DNA of 64,000 nt from Allacma fusca. Lineage: Eukaryota; Arthropoda; Collembola; Symphypleona; Sminthuridae. Where the stretch lies: the NCBI GenBank assembly GCA_947179485.1, contig OX359247.1, positions 12,376,588 through 12,440,587 of the forward strand. The letters run 5' to 3'. Positions 52,751-63,439 of this stretch are shown piece by piece. The position numbers were made by a program, and so were the translations under genes. The first letter of the stretch is position 1; each line of letters starts with the position of its first letter. The notes beneath the pieces were generated by a model. The model did no database searches, was not told the DNA's origin, and saw only the letters and a program-made list of their open reading frames with translations.

Positions 52751-53547
52751 CCAATACAACAGCTGTGACTCAATCATCAAATTATAGGTTGACTATCGAG
52801 AGTCAGAAATCAGTAGAGTCAAAGAACCGATAGCCCTAGCAGTGTTTATATAAACTAACTAAACAACTTCACGAGAGTTGGAAACAAATAATTATATTAA
52901 TTGATTTAGCTCCACAGCTACACTCCTAGAGGTATCTACCCTACACTACACACATGAATTACTACTATAGCATCTGCTCGAGCAGAGATACCAGTTCTTA
53001 GTTCCAACTCCTTTGCACATACATTTGTATCTACTTCACTGCAATATCCATAATCCCAAGTTCATACATACATCCAGGTAATGAAAATGCAGACGACAAG
53101 TGTTGATGGTGAAGTTATATGACCAAACCGTCCATTAATACTTGAAAATTACAGCAAACTATCCAATGAAATACGCTATAAGACATGTTATTGCAAAATA
53201 CCGGCACACACCGTGTCAGTGAAGTTTCTCTACAGTAGCTAAAAAACTCCACGCTCTGTCCGTCAGTCCACAGTACACATACCTATACTTATAGGTATAA
53301 TATACCTACATATGTGTATAAATGTGAATTATCATATAAGCAGAGTCCAGGTAAAAAAAAATACTTGACAAACGTGCTCTTGGATCATTCCAACAGACAG
53401 GGATTAGATAATACCAACACACACAACTGACAGAAAAGAAAACTCGATCTTATGATTCAGTCAAGAAACGGTACTGCATAGTAATAGTAGAACGTAGAGT
53501 GGAACGTACACTATAACCCAGCCTTCTTTCCCTCCTTTCATTTCCAC

Positions 53548-53574
53548 ATCTCTCTCTCTCTCTCTCTCTCTGTC
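53548..53574. repeat. CT dinucleotide run
   Basis: About twelve CT units. A short GAGAGAGAGACACAC segment follows at about 53594, so the two could fold back. Confidence 0.9.
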
Positions 53575-54971
53575 TTCCTCACACATTCAAACAGAGAGAG
53601 AGACACACAGACTTTTTGCAACCAATATCAGAAATATGAAAATTAATAAGTAATAACATACCCGCTGAAAAATGATTTTCCTGCTACATGAGTTGCATAC
53701 ATATTATTGCATATACAAAGACTACATAAACTACATGGACTACATGGAAATACGCAATGTAAAAACTACAAAATTTGAATGCTCAGACAGATGCAAGTAG
53801 TTTTAGAAGAAGGAAAAAAAAAATACCCAAATAAAATCATAGGGAATTATATGAAGAAGGAACATTCAATTGATACTAGTAGGATCCCATCTGGTTGAAA
53901 TGCAAAGTTAGTTGTGTAGGAAAGACAGATGTACAGATACTCTGTACTGTCTATGTACTCTCATATATAAATGAAACTGTAAAGAAGGGAAATAATCTCA
54001 AGAAGTTAAGACCTTTACCATCTCAACCCAACCCTTATAGTTTACTTTGATGTAATTCTCCTGTCAGTTACTTCACGGGATGATGAGGTTACTTCCAAAC
54101 TTCACCTTAGCAAACTAACATGGAAAATCCTCTCTCACTCATATCTCAGAGGCTTAATACACTAACACTAGTATCTGTATTTGAGATGAGAGGAACACAA
54201 GTGAGTAAGTACGATTTTCTTCTTCTCCATGCTCTCCTGCCACTCTGCCACTACCATCACTCTTCATATAAAGGAAGGATGCCTCTACGTATGTATCTCC
54301 ACAAGTGTAAGATTTTGGTGCGTGGTTATGACACTATATAGATTTTATAGATAGGTATCTACATCTACATATATATGTACGTGGATGGATAGATCCGCAA
54401 AGGGGAACCTACTGAGCCACATTTTTTCATTATTTTTATATAAGCTCATTTATCTTTCACCCCATATAGTAGTAGTTATACTATACTATATACAGTACTC
54501 CAAAGTGATGGTTATATCTAAAGTGAATGAAACCTATTGAAACAACAACTTGGGCTTGATAGACGGGTATCATGCCATGCCGGCTGTTTTTTTTCCCAGG
54601 CCCATCAAATTATGCAGACTTGGACTTAGTTTTGTGCAGGCATACGCAGGCAGGCAGGGAGACAGACAGACCAAAACGACCAAGTACTATTCCATGATTC
54701 AAGGGAATTTAACACTTTTCCCATCTCGTCTACCATCCCAAGGACTTGACAAGGCTTCAGTTTTTCCGTATGATTTTTTAAATTCCGTCTTTCTACTTAC
54801 TACTCCTAGATATTACTATAAGTAAAACCAATCCAACCGAGCTATTCTCCAGTTTCAAATACATAGATACATAGTAGTAGATAGATACTTGAAGATTTAT
54901 GAGAGATAAATATGTACGTATGTACATACATACTGGCACGTACATATCCATCACGCTCTTAACACTTCAGC

Positions 54972-55002
54972 TTTTTCTTTCTTTCTTTCTTTCTTTTTTT
55001 TT
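54972..55002. repeat. TTTC tetranucleotide run
   Basis: About five CTTT units ending in a T run. Confidence 0.9.
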
Positions 55003-55156
55003 GCAAGGGCAATCGATCAAATTTCTGTACACTGATCTGTCTTGACGTAAATAGAGAAAATTCACACTCCTAAAACTGTCAGTTCTCATTTCTTACACTT
55101 ATATTCCATCCACGTTAATCCAGAAATATTCTACCTCTGTGAACAGTACCTGTTAG

Positions 55157-55282
55157 CCAAAATTTTGTATAGGTACCTATAATGTACTTATATAGAAATG
55201 TATGTACTTGTGACGTCACTCTCATATTTCTCCAATGTCATATACTTAACGTGGATACATACCTACCTATACAAAATTTTGG
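55157..55282. mobile_element. Short inverted-repeat element, 126 bp (possible MITE)
   Basis: The 19-bp sequence CCAAAATTTTGTATAGGTA at 55157-55175 recurs as a perfect inverted copy at 55264-55282. Each end is one base away from a TA dinucleotide, so a TA target duplication (Tc1/mariner-like) is possible. The repeats extend imperfectly inward (CC versus GG, then TAT). The interior of about 88 bp contains the palindrome TGACGTCA and no open frame. Confidence 0.55.
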
Positions 55283-55909
55283 ATACGTGCTTGCAATTGT
55301 ATAGGGCTGTAGTAAGTAAGTATATAGTACAAGTAGACAGAGTTCAATGATTCTTAAAAGAGCTTTAACATTTTCAATGATAATTATTATTCTGTACCGC
55401 CTTAACTGAACAAATTTTTATTTTAATTTTTCACAAAAATTCAAATTTCATTGTATCCAAGGAGATTCATATTTCAGGAAAAATTAGGGATCATTCAATC
55501 CTTACATTTTCAAACTAGGGTTTTATAATGGACAAAGGAGGACTTTGTGCATAATTTCAAGTTGCTCGGTCAGATGTCAGACTTACATAGGAATTTATAA
55601 AAGTCTCCAAAAGTTTGTGGGACTACCATCATAAATATTGCGGTCAGAAGTCAGAATAATTCGGAATTAAAATCCCTTGTCTTTATATTGTACCTCTCCC
55701 AGTGAGTCCCATACTAGTATCTACATAACTTCAAACACATGATACTGTTCAATCCCTCCCTAATCATTTTTTGATTTGAAATTATTATTTGCCTCTCCTT
55801 ATACGTGATCTAGTAAGTAGCTTGAGCTTTGGGTATCTATCACACATCCATATACATACTTACAGATACATTGGTAAGGATTCCGTTCACAAGGCACATA
55901 TACATACAT

Positions 55910-55938
55910 ACATACATACATACATACATACATACATA
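55910..55938. repeat. CATA tetranucleotide run
   Basis: About seven CATA units. Confidence 0.95.
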
Positions 55939-57289
55939 GTAGTATGCAGATACATAGAGAGATACACATCCTAACCTTTAAACTTCTCCCATCGACCTTC
56001 ATTACTTGGTATTCTAACCAAGTCCTAGGAGTGAGTCCTGTGAGTAGTAGTGAGTACGTGGAAATGAGAATTGATATTAGTGATGCCAATCTCCAATCAC
56101 CATATGTGCAGTTACTGACTATGTACAATTGCTAAAAGCATAACCCACAGGTCAGGCAATTTCCTGATGCTTCTTCATCTTAATCTCCGCCTCCTGAATT
56201 GAACGTCAATAGAAAGGAGATGAATCCATGGGATGATAATAAAAATCCCTCTGTATGATTACTTCTTAAGAAACCTACGCCTTAATGTCCTCAAATATGG
56301 CCCTCAAATCACAGTGCACTGGGAAATAAATAGTTTCAGTCATCACCAACTACATAGATACATACGTTACGTACACATACATATATCTACATATGTATTC
56401 ACACGTACAGGCACAAATTCCCTTTACAATGAGTGCGCCTCACTACTTAAAGTAAAGTAACTTCAAAATTAAAAGGTGAGTAACTGTTCTTCCCCATATC
56501 TATCCTCTGTTGTGTTGGGGGTACAAAGATAGGCATACATACAAAAATATCTACATATATAAACGTTATATAATTACTGATCTCAAGTAGTAGATACACA
56601 TTATACTTACCTATAGATATCTATCTATAGATTTTAAAAATAATAAACTATTCAAGCACTTTTCAAATTTCCAATTATAGTTTTCATCATCATCATGTTT
56701 TAGTAGTATGTTGTTCCCAGTTATCATACCATACCATACCATGAGGCATAATAAACAAAGTCTCATGCACAACCACACAACACAACAATTCAATAACTCT
56801 TGACAAAAATCTCAATCAAATCATTCCCCCTCCCCTTTCCAATAGTAATCATAATAATCACATGAAAACTTTTAAGCATCACTAGGATAAAAAATTATAT
56901 GGGTGGCCGGAATGTTCACAGCGGACGTATTTATCACCATGATTTAAGAATCATCAAGGCTCCAAGTATGGATTAATTGTGCCGATCAATTTATCCATGA
57001 TTTTTTTTTCTCTAATCTCATATATGTAGTCTCAAACATACATATATATATATGACTTCTATGGCTTACTATGTACTTATTAAACAGATCGTTGTTGTTG
57101 TCATAGACAGCCTTTACACACCTCATAATTTCCAACCATATCTCTTTCCTGATTCAGAGCATCAACTCAGTACAAGTAGATACGTAGAGATAGTAAAAAG
57201 GGCAAATAATTGATAGGTGATGGTGCGTGGAGACCAAAGTTAGAAAATTACGATCCACCTGCTGGCTCACTCTCCGCTACTTTGGAGCA

Positions 57290-57311
57290 TTATTATTATT
57301 ATTATTATTAC
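57290..57311. repeat. ATT triplet run
   Basis: About seven ATT units. Confidence 0.9.
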
Positions 57312-58154
57312 ATACTAGGACACATGTGTAAGGATATCACAAAATCTGTTATATCCACCCACCTTGTACTGTACAATAACATATCAAAAAAAGAGATCAA
57401 TGAAGCCTCATAATATGAATCACTCCCTCTCTTCCCTGGGTTTCTATTTTAAAGCCTCTGTGAGTACTGTGTACGTGTGAGGACGTGTCCGGTTTACGAT
57501 ACTAGTAGTAGAACTATTGTAGAGTAGCTGAAGTTTACAATAATTATATATTATGTACTTTTGTATATGATAGTAGCTCCCTCAAAATTATTGGACCGCG
57601 TAAAAAAAATATGTAACAAATAAATATCCCACAATAACAACAGGAGGAAATGCTTTTTAACTACTACATAGTAGCACAAACCTCAACCGGTTCGGCTCAC
57701 ACCAAACAAAGACCTTGCAAGGCGGCAGAGTTAATTTCGTATTCAACCTAGTAGCTCACCATTTAACATTTGATTTGGACTATATAGGATTTTTTAAATT
57801 AAAAATAATAATAACTACATATATGTAATTACCTCTATGAACTCATCCTACTAACTTTAACTTCCTCCCAGACTATTTTATAGATAAGTAATTACCTACC
57901 TATCGACATACTACTTATATATTTATGATCAGAGGGATTTATTTTTAATAATGTAAGTACATATGTATATGCATATGGTGACTACCTCCAGGGTGGCGGA
58001 AAGGTATGAACACAGAGTCCGCACACACAGACACATTCACAACCACATCCTCATCCTCATCCTGTATTCAAATCAATGCACAATGGATGGTACATAATTA
58101 CACGTACGTTTAGATATTATGCATGAACCTATCTACTTAGGCCCAATGCTCTAG

Positions 58155-58178
58155 CTACTACTAGGTAGCTAGTAGTAG
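58155..58178. repeat. Hairpin, 10-bp stem of CTA/TAG triplets
   Basis: CTACTACTAG and CTAGTAGTAG pair around the loop GTAG. It may have arisen by inversion of a TAG triplet run. Confidence 0.7.
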
Positions 58179-58595
58179 TAGCATGCAATTAATTTTAATG
58201 ATCTCCTCTCAAAGTACATTTTTTGATTTTTTCCGGGGCACAGTAGTACTGTCAGTCATCTGGCTCATGAAAAGAGATTTACGTCCATTCCATGCTTTTG
58301 TTTTTTTTTCTCTTACAGATGAACATGTGCTCCATAATAACCATGTAACCATTATGCATGTGTGTGGACTTGAGCACAAAACACAGGGAAAAAGTCACTT
58401 AGCAAGATAAAGTTTTTGAGATCCACGCAATCAAACCTACACGCCATCAATTCATAAATAAATGTAGAATACAATGCTTTTAAAATTCATTTTTATTATT
58501 AGTAATAAGGATCCCTTGGTTATATATGTAAATATGCATGATGATAAAAATCCACTACAAAAATCAAGATACCACATTTAGTACTCGGAATCACA

Positions 58596-58620
58596 TATGT
58601 ATGTATGTATGTAGTATGTA
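58596..58620. repeat. TATG tetranucleotide run
   Basis: About five ATGT units with one break. Confidence 0.85.
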
Positions 58621-58715
58621 TGCACACCTATGCACACATGTATGTAATTATTACATATCTATAAAAATATATTCTACCTAATGATCTAACTACCCTCATA
58701 TATAAGTATATTAAA

Positions 58716-58753
58716 ATGAATGAATGAATGAATGACGGAATGAATGAATGAAA
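58716..58753. repeat. TGAA tetranucleotide microsatellite
   Basis: About eight TGAA units with one CGG interruption. Confidence 0.95.
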
Positions 58754-59030
58754 TTACTCTGTAAAACTTTTCCGTCCTCATAGCCCTCAGCCCTCACGCT
58801 AAATACTCAAGTAGTAGAAGTTATAGGTATATATGTAGATAGATATGTATACCGTATTAATGGAGTGAACTTGGCTTTATCTGAGGCTTACAATCCTTTT
58901 ATTATGTGGATGCATGAGTCGAAATGACACTTTATTCCGGATTATTTTTAAGCAATGACTTAATCCCATACATTCGACTGTTAAGGTGAGATTAAATGAC
59001 AGGGAGATACGGTGTAAGAGTAATAGTCAT

Positions 59031-59090
59031 AATGATGATAATAATAATAATGATAATAAAAATAATAATAATAATAATAATAATAATAAG
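59031..59090. repeat. ATA/ATG triplet microsatellite next to a splice donor
   Basis: Roughly 20 ATA triplets with a few GAT and AAA variants. On the minus strand it begins 22 nt after the donor of the exon 59113-59522. Confidence 0.95.
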
Positions 59091-59112
59091 TAAAGCCAGT
59101 AAAAATGCATAC

Positions 59113-59522
59113 CTTGTCGGTAGAAATACTTGCGGTAGTAAGCCGCTCCAAGGTCTACGGGTTCCAAGGCAGTTTGACGACTTGAAGACTTGCTGTAGGG
59201 ACAGGTTCCATGGACCCAATGGGTTGTGCCCGGACTCCATTCCAGTATGGAGAGTCCACGTGCTTGCTGAGGCCGATGGAAAGACCCATCCAAGGAACTA
59301 TTATGATTCATAATTCTATTCCCATTCCCAATGGTCCCCCCTCTCCCAAGACTCATTGAGGCAGAATCCAGAGATCCTCCATGATGACCGATATTTGATC
59401 CCGAGGATGTCATATGCAGGTAATTACTTCTGAGAACACTGGCAGGTTTAGTAGATTTGAACCGGGTCAGGCAAACTAATCTTTCTTCTTCGCCTCCAAT
59501 TTCATTACGAAAGTAGGGGCAG
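59113..59522 (-). CDS. SIPA1L: SIPA1L exon (most upstream in window): CPYFRNEIGGE segment to YYRKYFY
   Basis: This 410-bp exon encodes 136 complete codons plus one base at each end. It opens with CPYFRNEIGGEEERLVCLTR, nearly the CPYFRNEIGGE stretch of vertebrate SIPA1L, and closes with PVDLGAAYYRKYFYRQ, matching the vertebrate VDLGAYYYRKFFY. Between them is a variable, Ser/Gly/His/Asn-rich linker (MTSSGSNIGHHGGSLDSASM and onward) that looks disordered, followed by LSILEWSPGTTHW. The acceptor is TTTCCAG before the C at 59522. The donor is CAAG followed by GTATGC at 59112, phase 1. The preceding exon should end in two bases, probably AG, giving Ser before Cys as in vertebrates. A long ATA/ATT microsatellite starts only about 22 nt inside the intron after the donor. 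Confidence 0.93.
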
Positions 59523-61264
59523 CTGGAAATTTAAATTCAAAGACAAACTTTTAAAACACACTCATTTCAAAACTCAAAACTACTCACACAAGTAATGACG
59601 TATGTACATACATACATACATACATATACTTAATTCAAACCCTCATAATATCTATACTTGGTGATAATTACAATAATCTTCAGCATATTTATATATCGTG
59701 ACAACCAGTAACCAGGGATAATGCTACCACCGCAGATGTACTATTATAGATACCATGCCGTGTGTATTTTTTTTAGTTTTTACTATGCTATTATTTGTAG
59801 ATATATCTATATAGTACTGAATTATTTTTATGGATGTGAAAATTATAGCTGATAAAAATAAAACTATATGGGGGCTACAGAGACTACAGAGAACACGTTA
59901 TGCAACAATGTACATAAAAATAAACTTTAAAAAGAATCTTTTCACTTTTATTACGTCTTTATAGCCTGCAATTATGTCACCTCCGCTCATATAGTCTCAT
60001 ACTCTCCGGAGTCCTTTACATGGTTAATAATATACATTTACATTTTTGCAATTTCTTAATGGACAAAAAGGCCAGATGTGATCATGTATGCAAAAACGTC
60101 ATATTTTACATAATATAATTACACTCCTGAGGAAAAATCCCAAGTCGTGTACTGCAGGCTACCTTTATACCTATAGGTTCTACATAAATGCATACAAGTA
60201 TGTAGATATAACGAAACGCTCCATACCATATGAGTCCACCAGGCATGGACCAAACGAGAGTTCACATATGGGAAAGGAATGGATTTAAAAGCAAGTGCTA
60301 AAAAACATACATAAATTGTAAATTTTTGGTAACTGTCGTCATCCTGACCATCCCCTTTGCTTCCAAAGGTCATCAAGGTCTTGAGGTGTATGAGTACAGT
60401 ATAATGAATGTGTGTACAAGTCTGCATACATATGTATATGTAGACAGATATACGTAATACCTACAATGTAAGTAGATATAGGTACAAGCAAGCCTTAAAA
60501 TCATTGTCACAACAGTTAGTACAGCTGCTGTTATACTAAATAAAGAAATGCAACAACCAAAAATGATGCATTCAGCCTTCCCCTGTACACATGCATATTA
60601 AGTACACACACACTAACACATACTATTATAATATTTCCCTCCCTTTTGTCCCCCCTTCCATCAACCCACTCAAGCACATTTTTCAAAAAAGTCCCTTAAA
60701 TATTCATTTGAAATTCATAGAGAAAAGGTACCTTTCCCGAATGGGCTGTCTCATTTTTCTCCCTATACGAGGAAAGTGAGCTAACCTGATAACAGTTCTC
60801 AGCCCTCAAGTAGCAAAACCTACATGACGAAATTAAAAATCCTACCTTTGTATATATATACAGGATTGACTTGAGAGTTATAAATCCCGTAGAGTTTAAT
60901 AAGAAACAGCACTATAAATTATGCCGAAAGGAAGCACATACAATATTGCAGTCACTACTTTAATAGGCATCCAGAACCTGTACCTACATACATATACAGA
61001 CATATGCATCTTAAAGTCACGTCTAAAGTCTACTCACTCACTCATTCACTCCATGAATATTACATGCTACTATATAGCACGTGGGGGTTTTACTCCTCTT
61101 GAGGAAGCTGTATTACAATGGAAATCTTCCAAAAAATCATTGGAACACTTCATTACCTCTGAGTTTCACAAAACAAAAAAAACAAAGATACAATCATAGT
61201 ACCTGAGTCCGTATTACATACAACATACTACAAGCAATGGGGTCCCCGCTCAATAAAATCAAGC

Positions 61265-61285
61265 CACACACACACACACACACAT
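61265..61285. repeat. CA dinucleotide run
   Basis: About ten CA units. Confidence 0.9.
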
Positions 61286-61770
61286 AATTACACAAAACAA
61301 AAAGAGAGAATACTACCCTATCTGAATATACTTACTCTCGATTCCTTTTAATAGTATGTACATAATATAATAGTAATCGCACAAGTACAGGTGAATACAC
61401 CCTACCCTGCAATATCCATAATGAATGGCTAAATCTGTTTAATCTTACTTTGAGAACTAATTACTCACTGTCCACGCGAAATCTCCATCTAAATATGTTA
61501 TCCGCACATTTTAAACGAGCCCTGTGCCTATAGTCTTACCTCAAAAGTACTGGAACTTCCAGTCTGAATTTAACAAGTAGACGTAATTATGTATGTACAT
61601 AGGTATGAATCCCCCTGCAAAAACTAAATGCGCAACTTTAAGTATCTATATATACATATCTGGTCTTATGGACAAGCTCGTTAGGTTGATTTCCCCAAAA
61701 CAACAACTGACTGTGAGATTGATCCTGGCTTGTATTTTCTTCCTTCCATTCACGACAATAAAAGGGAGAA

Positions 61771-61771
61771 T

Positions 61772-61804
<33 letters not shown>

Positions 61805-61814
61805 ACAAAGAGAG
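61771..61814. repeat. AG dinucleotide tract
   Basis: About 13 AG units, then AAAG/AAAC variants. Confidence 0.9.
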
Positions 61815-63094
61815 TAATAGTAAGTTATACTTAAACCATACACTCTCTCAAGCCTTCAACTCCTTGCGTCAGAGTCAGAGTAGTCAGAGTCAGATGTTGA
61901 TACATAAGTTTCAGAACAAGAAACCTGGTTTGAAAATTGCGACAAAATACACAAGCTCCTTCCAGTCCAAAAAGAAAGACCAATAAAAAGTAACCATGGA
62001 TATAGCCTACAGTATCGGATCTGCAATATATAGGCAGGCATATACATACATACTATTACCTATACCTACAATCTATGTATGTATGTACGTATAGCAATCC
62101 CCCAACCAGACCGCTCATATGCACTTAAACAACAAGCAACACCCTAGTAGTATGTGGTTCGTTTTTGGAATTTAAATAGCTATGCTTTTTAACCCTGGAA
62201 TAAAATACACATACATAAGATACATAAAAGTGGATACAGAACAGACAAATTCCATATATTATTTACTCAAAATGCCTCAAGAAGAACATAAAAAAAATGG
62301 TCCTTCATTCTGTGTCCGGCTTATTTCAACGCACGTCGAGTCCCAAGTCTTGTGTAGATTCAATGCATACATAATTACATATCTATGTATTACAATCAAA
62401 TCCTATTTACATCATCATTCCTTGATCTTCCACTTCATTCAAATCCCATGCCTAATTGAATATTCAATTATTATAAAATCCACCAGGGGAAAAAATACTT
62501 TTGATATATTTTACATATACTATTTACATCCCTCCATAATCTCCACCCCTCCAACTATTTACAAGGAACATACATATCTATAGTAGTTTCCAAGTTTCCT
62601 TATTACAACTTCAGCCCCGCCATACACATAATAATCCTTTACTTTATAATCCCATCAGCAATAATAATAACAAGCTCCACAACAGCGAGACGAGACATTA
62701 CCGAATGATTTAAGTAGGAAAGCTGAGCTATAATCTTGACTTGAAGTGACTGGGTATACATACATATGTACATACGTATATGTACTATGCCATATGCGCT
62801 AGTAGTAATACTGTGTATACGCACACAATTAATCTTCAAAGAGATTCTATAATAATTATTATCACATAGCCAAGGTTTTTTGACCATCCGAGAGCCAAGA
62901 CAAAAAAACCAATTTTCATAATTTTATAGGCACAGAAATGAGCAACTATTTTAATTTCCTATTCCATATCCTGGTTAGGACGGGAGTTGCGACAAAAGGA
63001 AACGCCAAGAGGCCAATCCCGAAAATCCATATAATAAGTATATGAGCAGTTCCTATGAGTGAGTAACCAATTCCTCATCCGTGTCTGTCTCTCA

Positions 63095-63113
63095 GTGTGT
63101 GTGTGTGTGTGTA
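63095..63113. repeat. GT dinucleotide run
   Basis: About nine GT units. Confidence 0.9.
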
Positions 63114-63415
63114 TGAGTCAAAAGATGGATAATTAATTGACGAGCGACGGGGCTAATCTCTCCACCCATTCAAGACATTCGAATGTCGATCAACATTTTC
63201 CATTACTCAAACCCTGGAGGAAGAAAGGAGACGCATAATTTTCCCCCAGCAGTAGCGAGTATCGCCCATTAAGCCCTGCATTATGTCTTCGCACACCAAT
63301 CATAATCATTAAGTATGAGTTCTGTAAGTAAGTACAGTAGAAATATATATATAAGTATACTTAAGTATAACTACATACCTAACTCTGTCCACCTTTTAAT
63401 ACACACTCCCATACT

Positions 63416-63439
63416 GCACACACACACACACACACACAA
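63416..63439. repeat. CA dinucleotide run
   Basis: About eleven CA units. Confidence 0.9.

Larger units (their letters stand above)
16131..59112 (-). other. Giant SIPA1L intron, about 43 kb
   Basis: Donor GTATGC at 59112, acceptor ATTACAG at 16131. The flanking exons encode adjacent parts of the family (YYRKYFYRQ, then DHENWFG) and join in phase, so no coding exon is missing between them. The intron holds most of the microsatellites of the window, a hAT-type transposon, a 126-bp inverted-repeat element, a 32-bp palindrome, and a few coding-like open frames of unknown status. No recognisable complete gene is nested in it. Confidence 0.85.
765..59522 (-). other. SIPA1L: Gene span: SIPA1-like (SPAR family) Rap GTPase-activating protein, partial
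   Basis: Eight exons on the minus strand join in frame to about 483 codons that align end to end with the central part of vertebrate SIPA1L1/2/3 as I remember it. Intron phases in gene order are 1, 0, 2, 1, 0, 2, 1; the acceptor at 59522 is phase 2 and the donor after 765 is phase 1. SIPA1-family proteins speed GTP hydrolysis on Rap1/Rap2 and act at cell junctions, the cytoskeleton and, in neurons, at postsynaptic sites. The Rap-GAP domain is complete here. The amino-terminal region, PDZ domain and carboxy-terminal SPAR coiled coil are not in the window. The family call is firm; which vertebrate paralogue it corresponds to cannot be said, since invertebrates usually have one gene. Splice sites are inferred from sequence and homology, not from transcripts. 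Confidence 0.95.

Noticed and set aside
61856..61910. Acidic SDSDYSDSDARS frame on the minus strand upstream of the first exon
   Set aside because: It derives from imperfect AGTCAG repeats, and no acceptor or donor with suitable phase was found.
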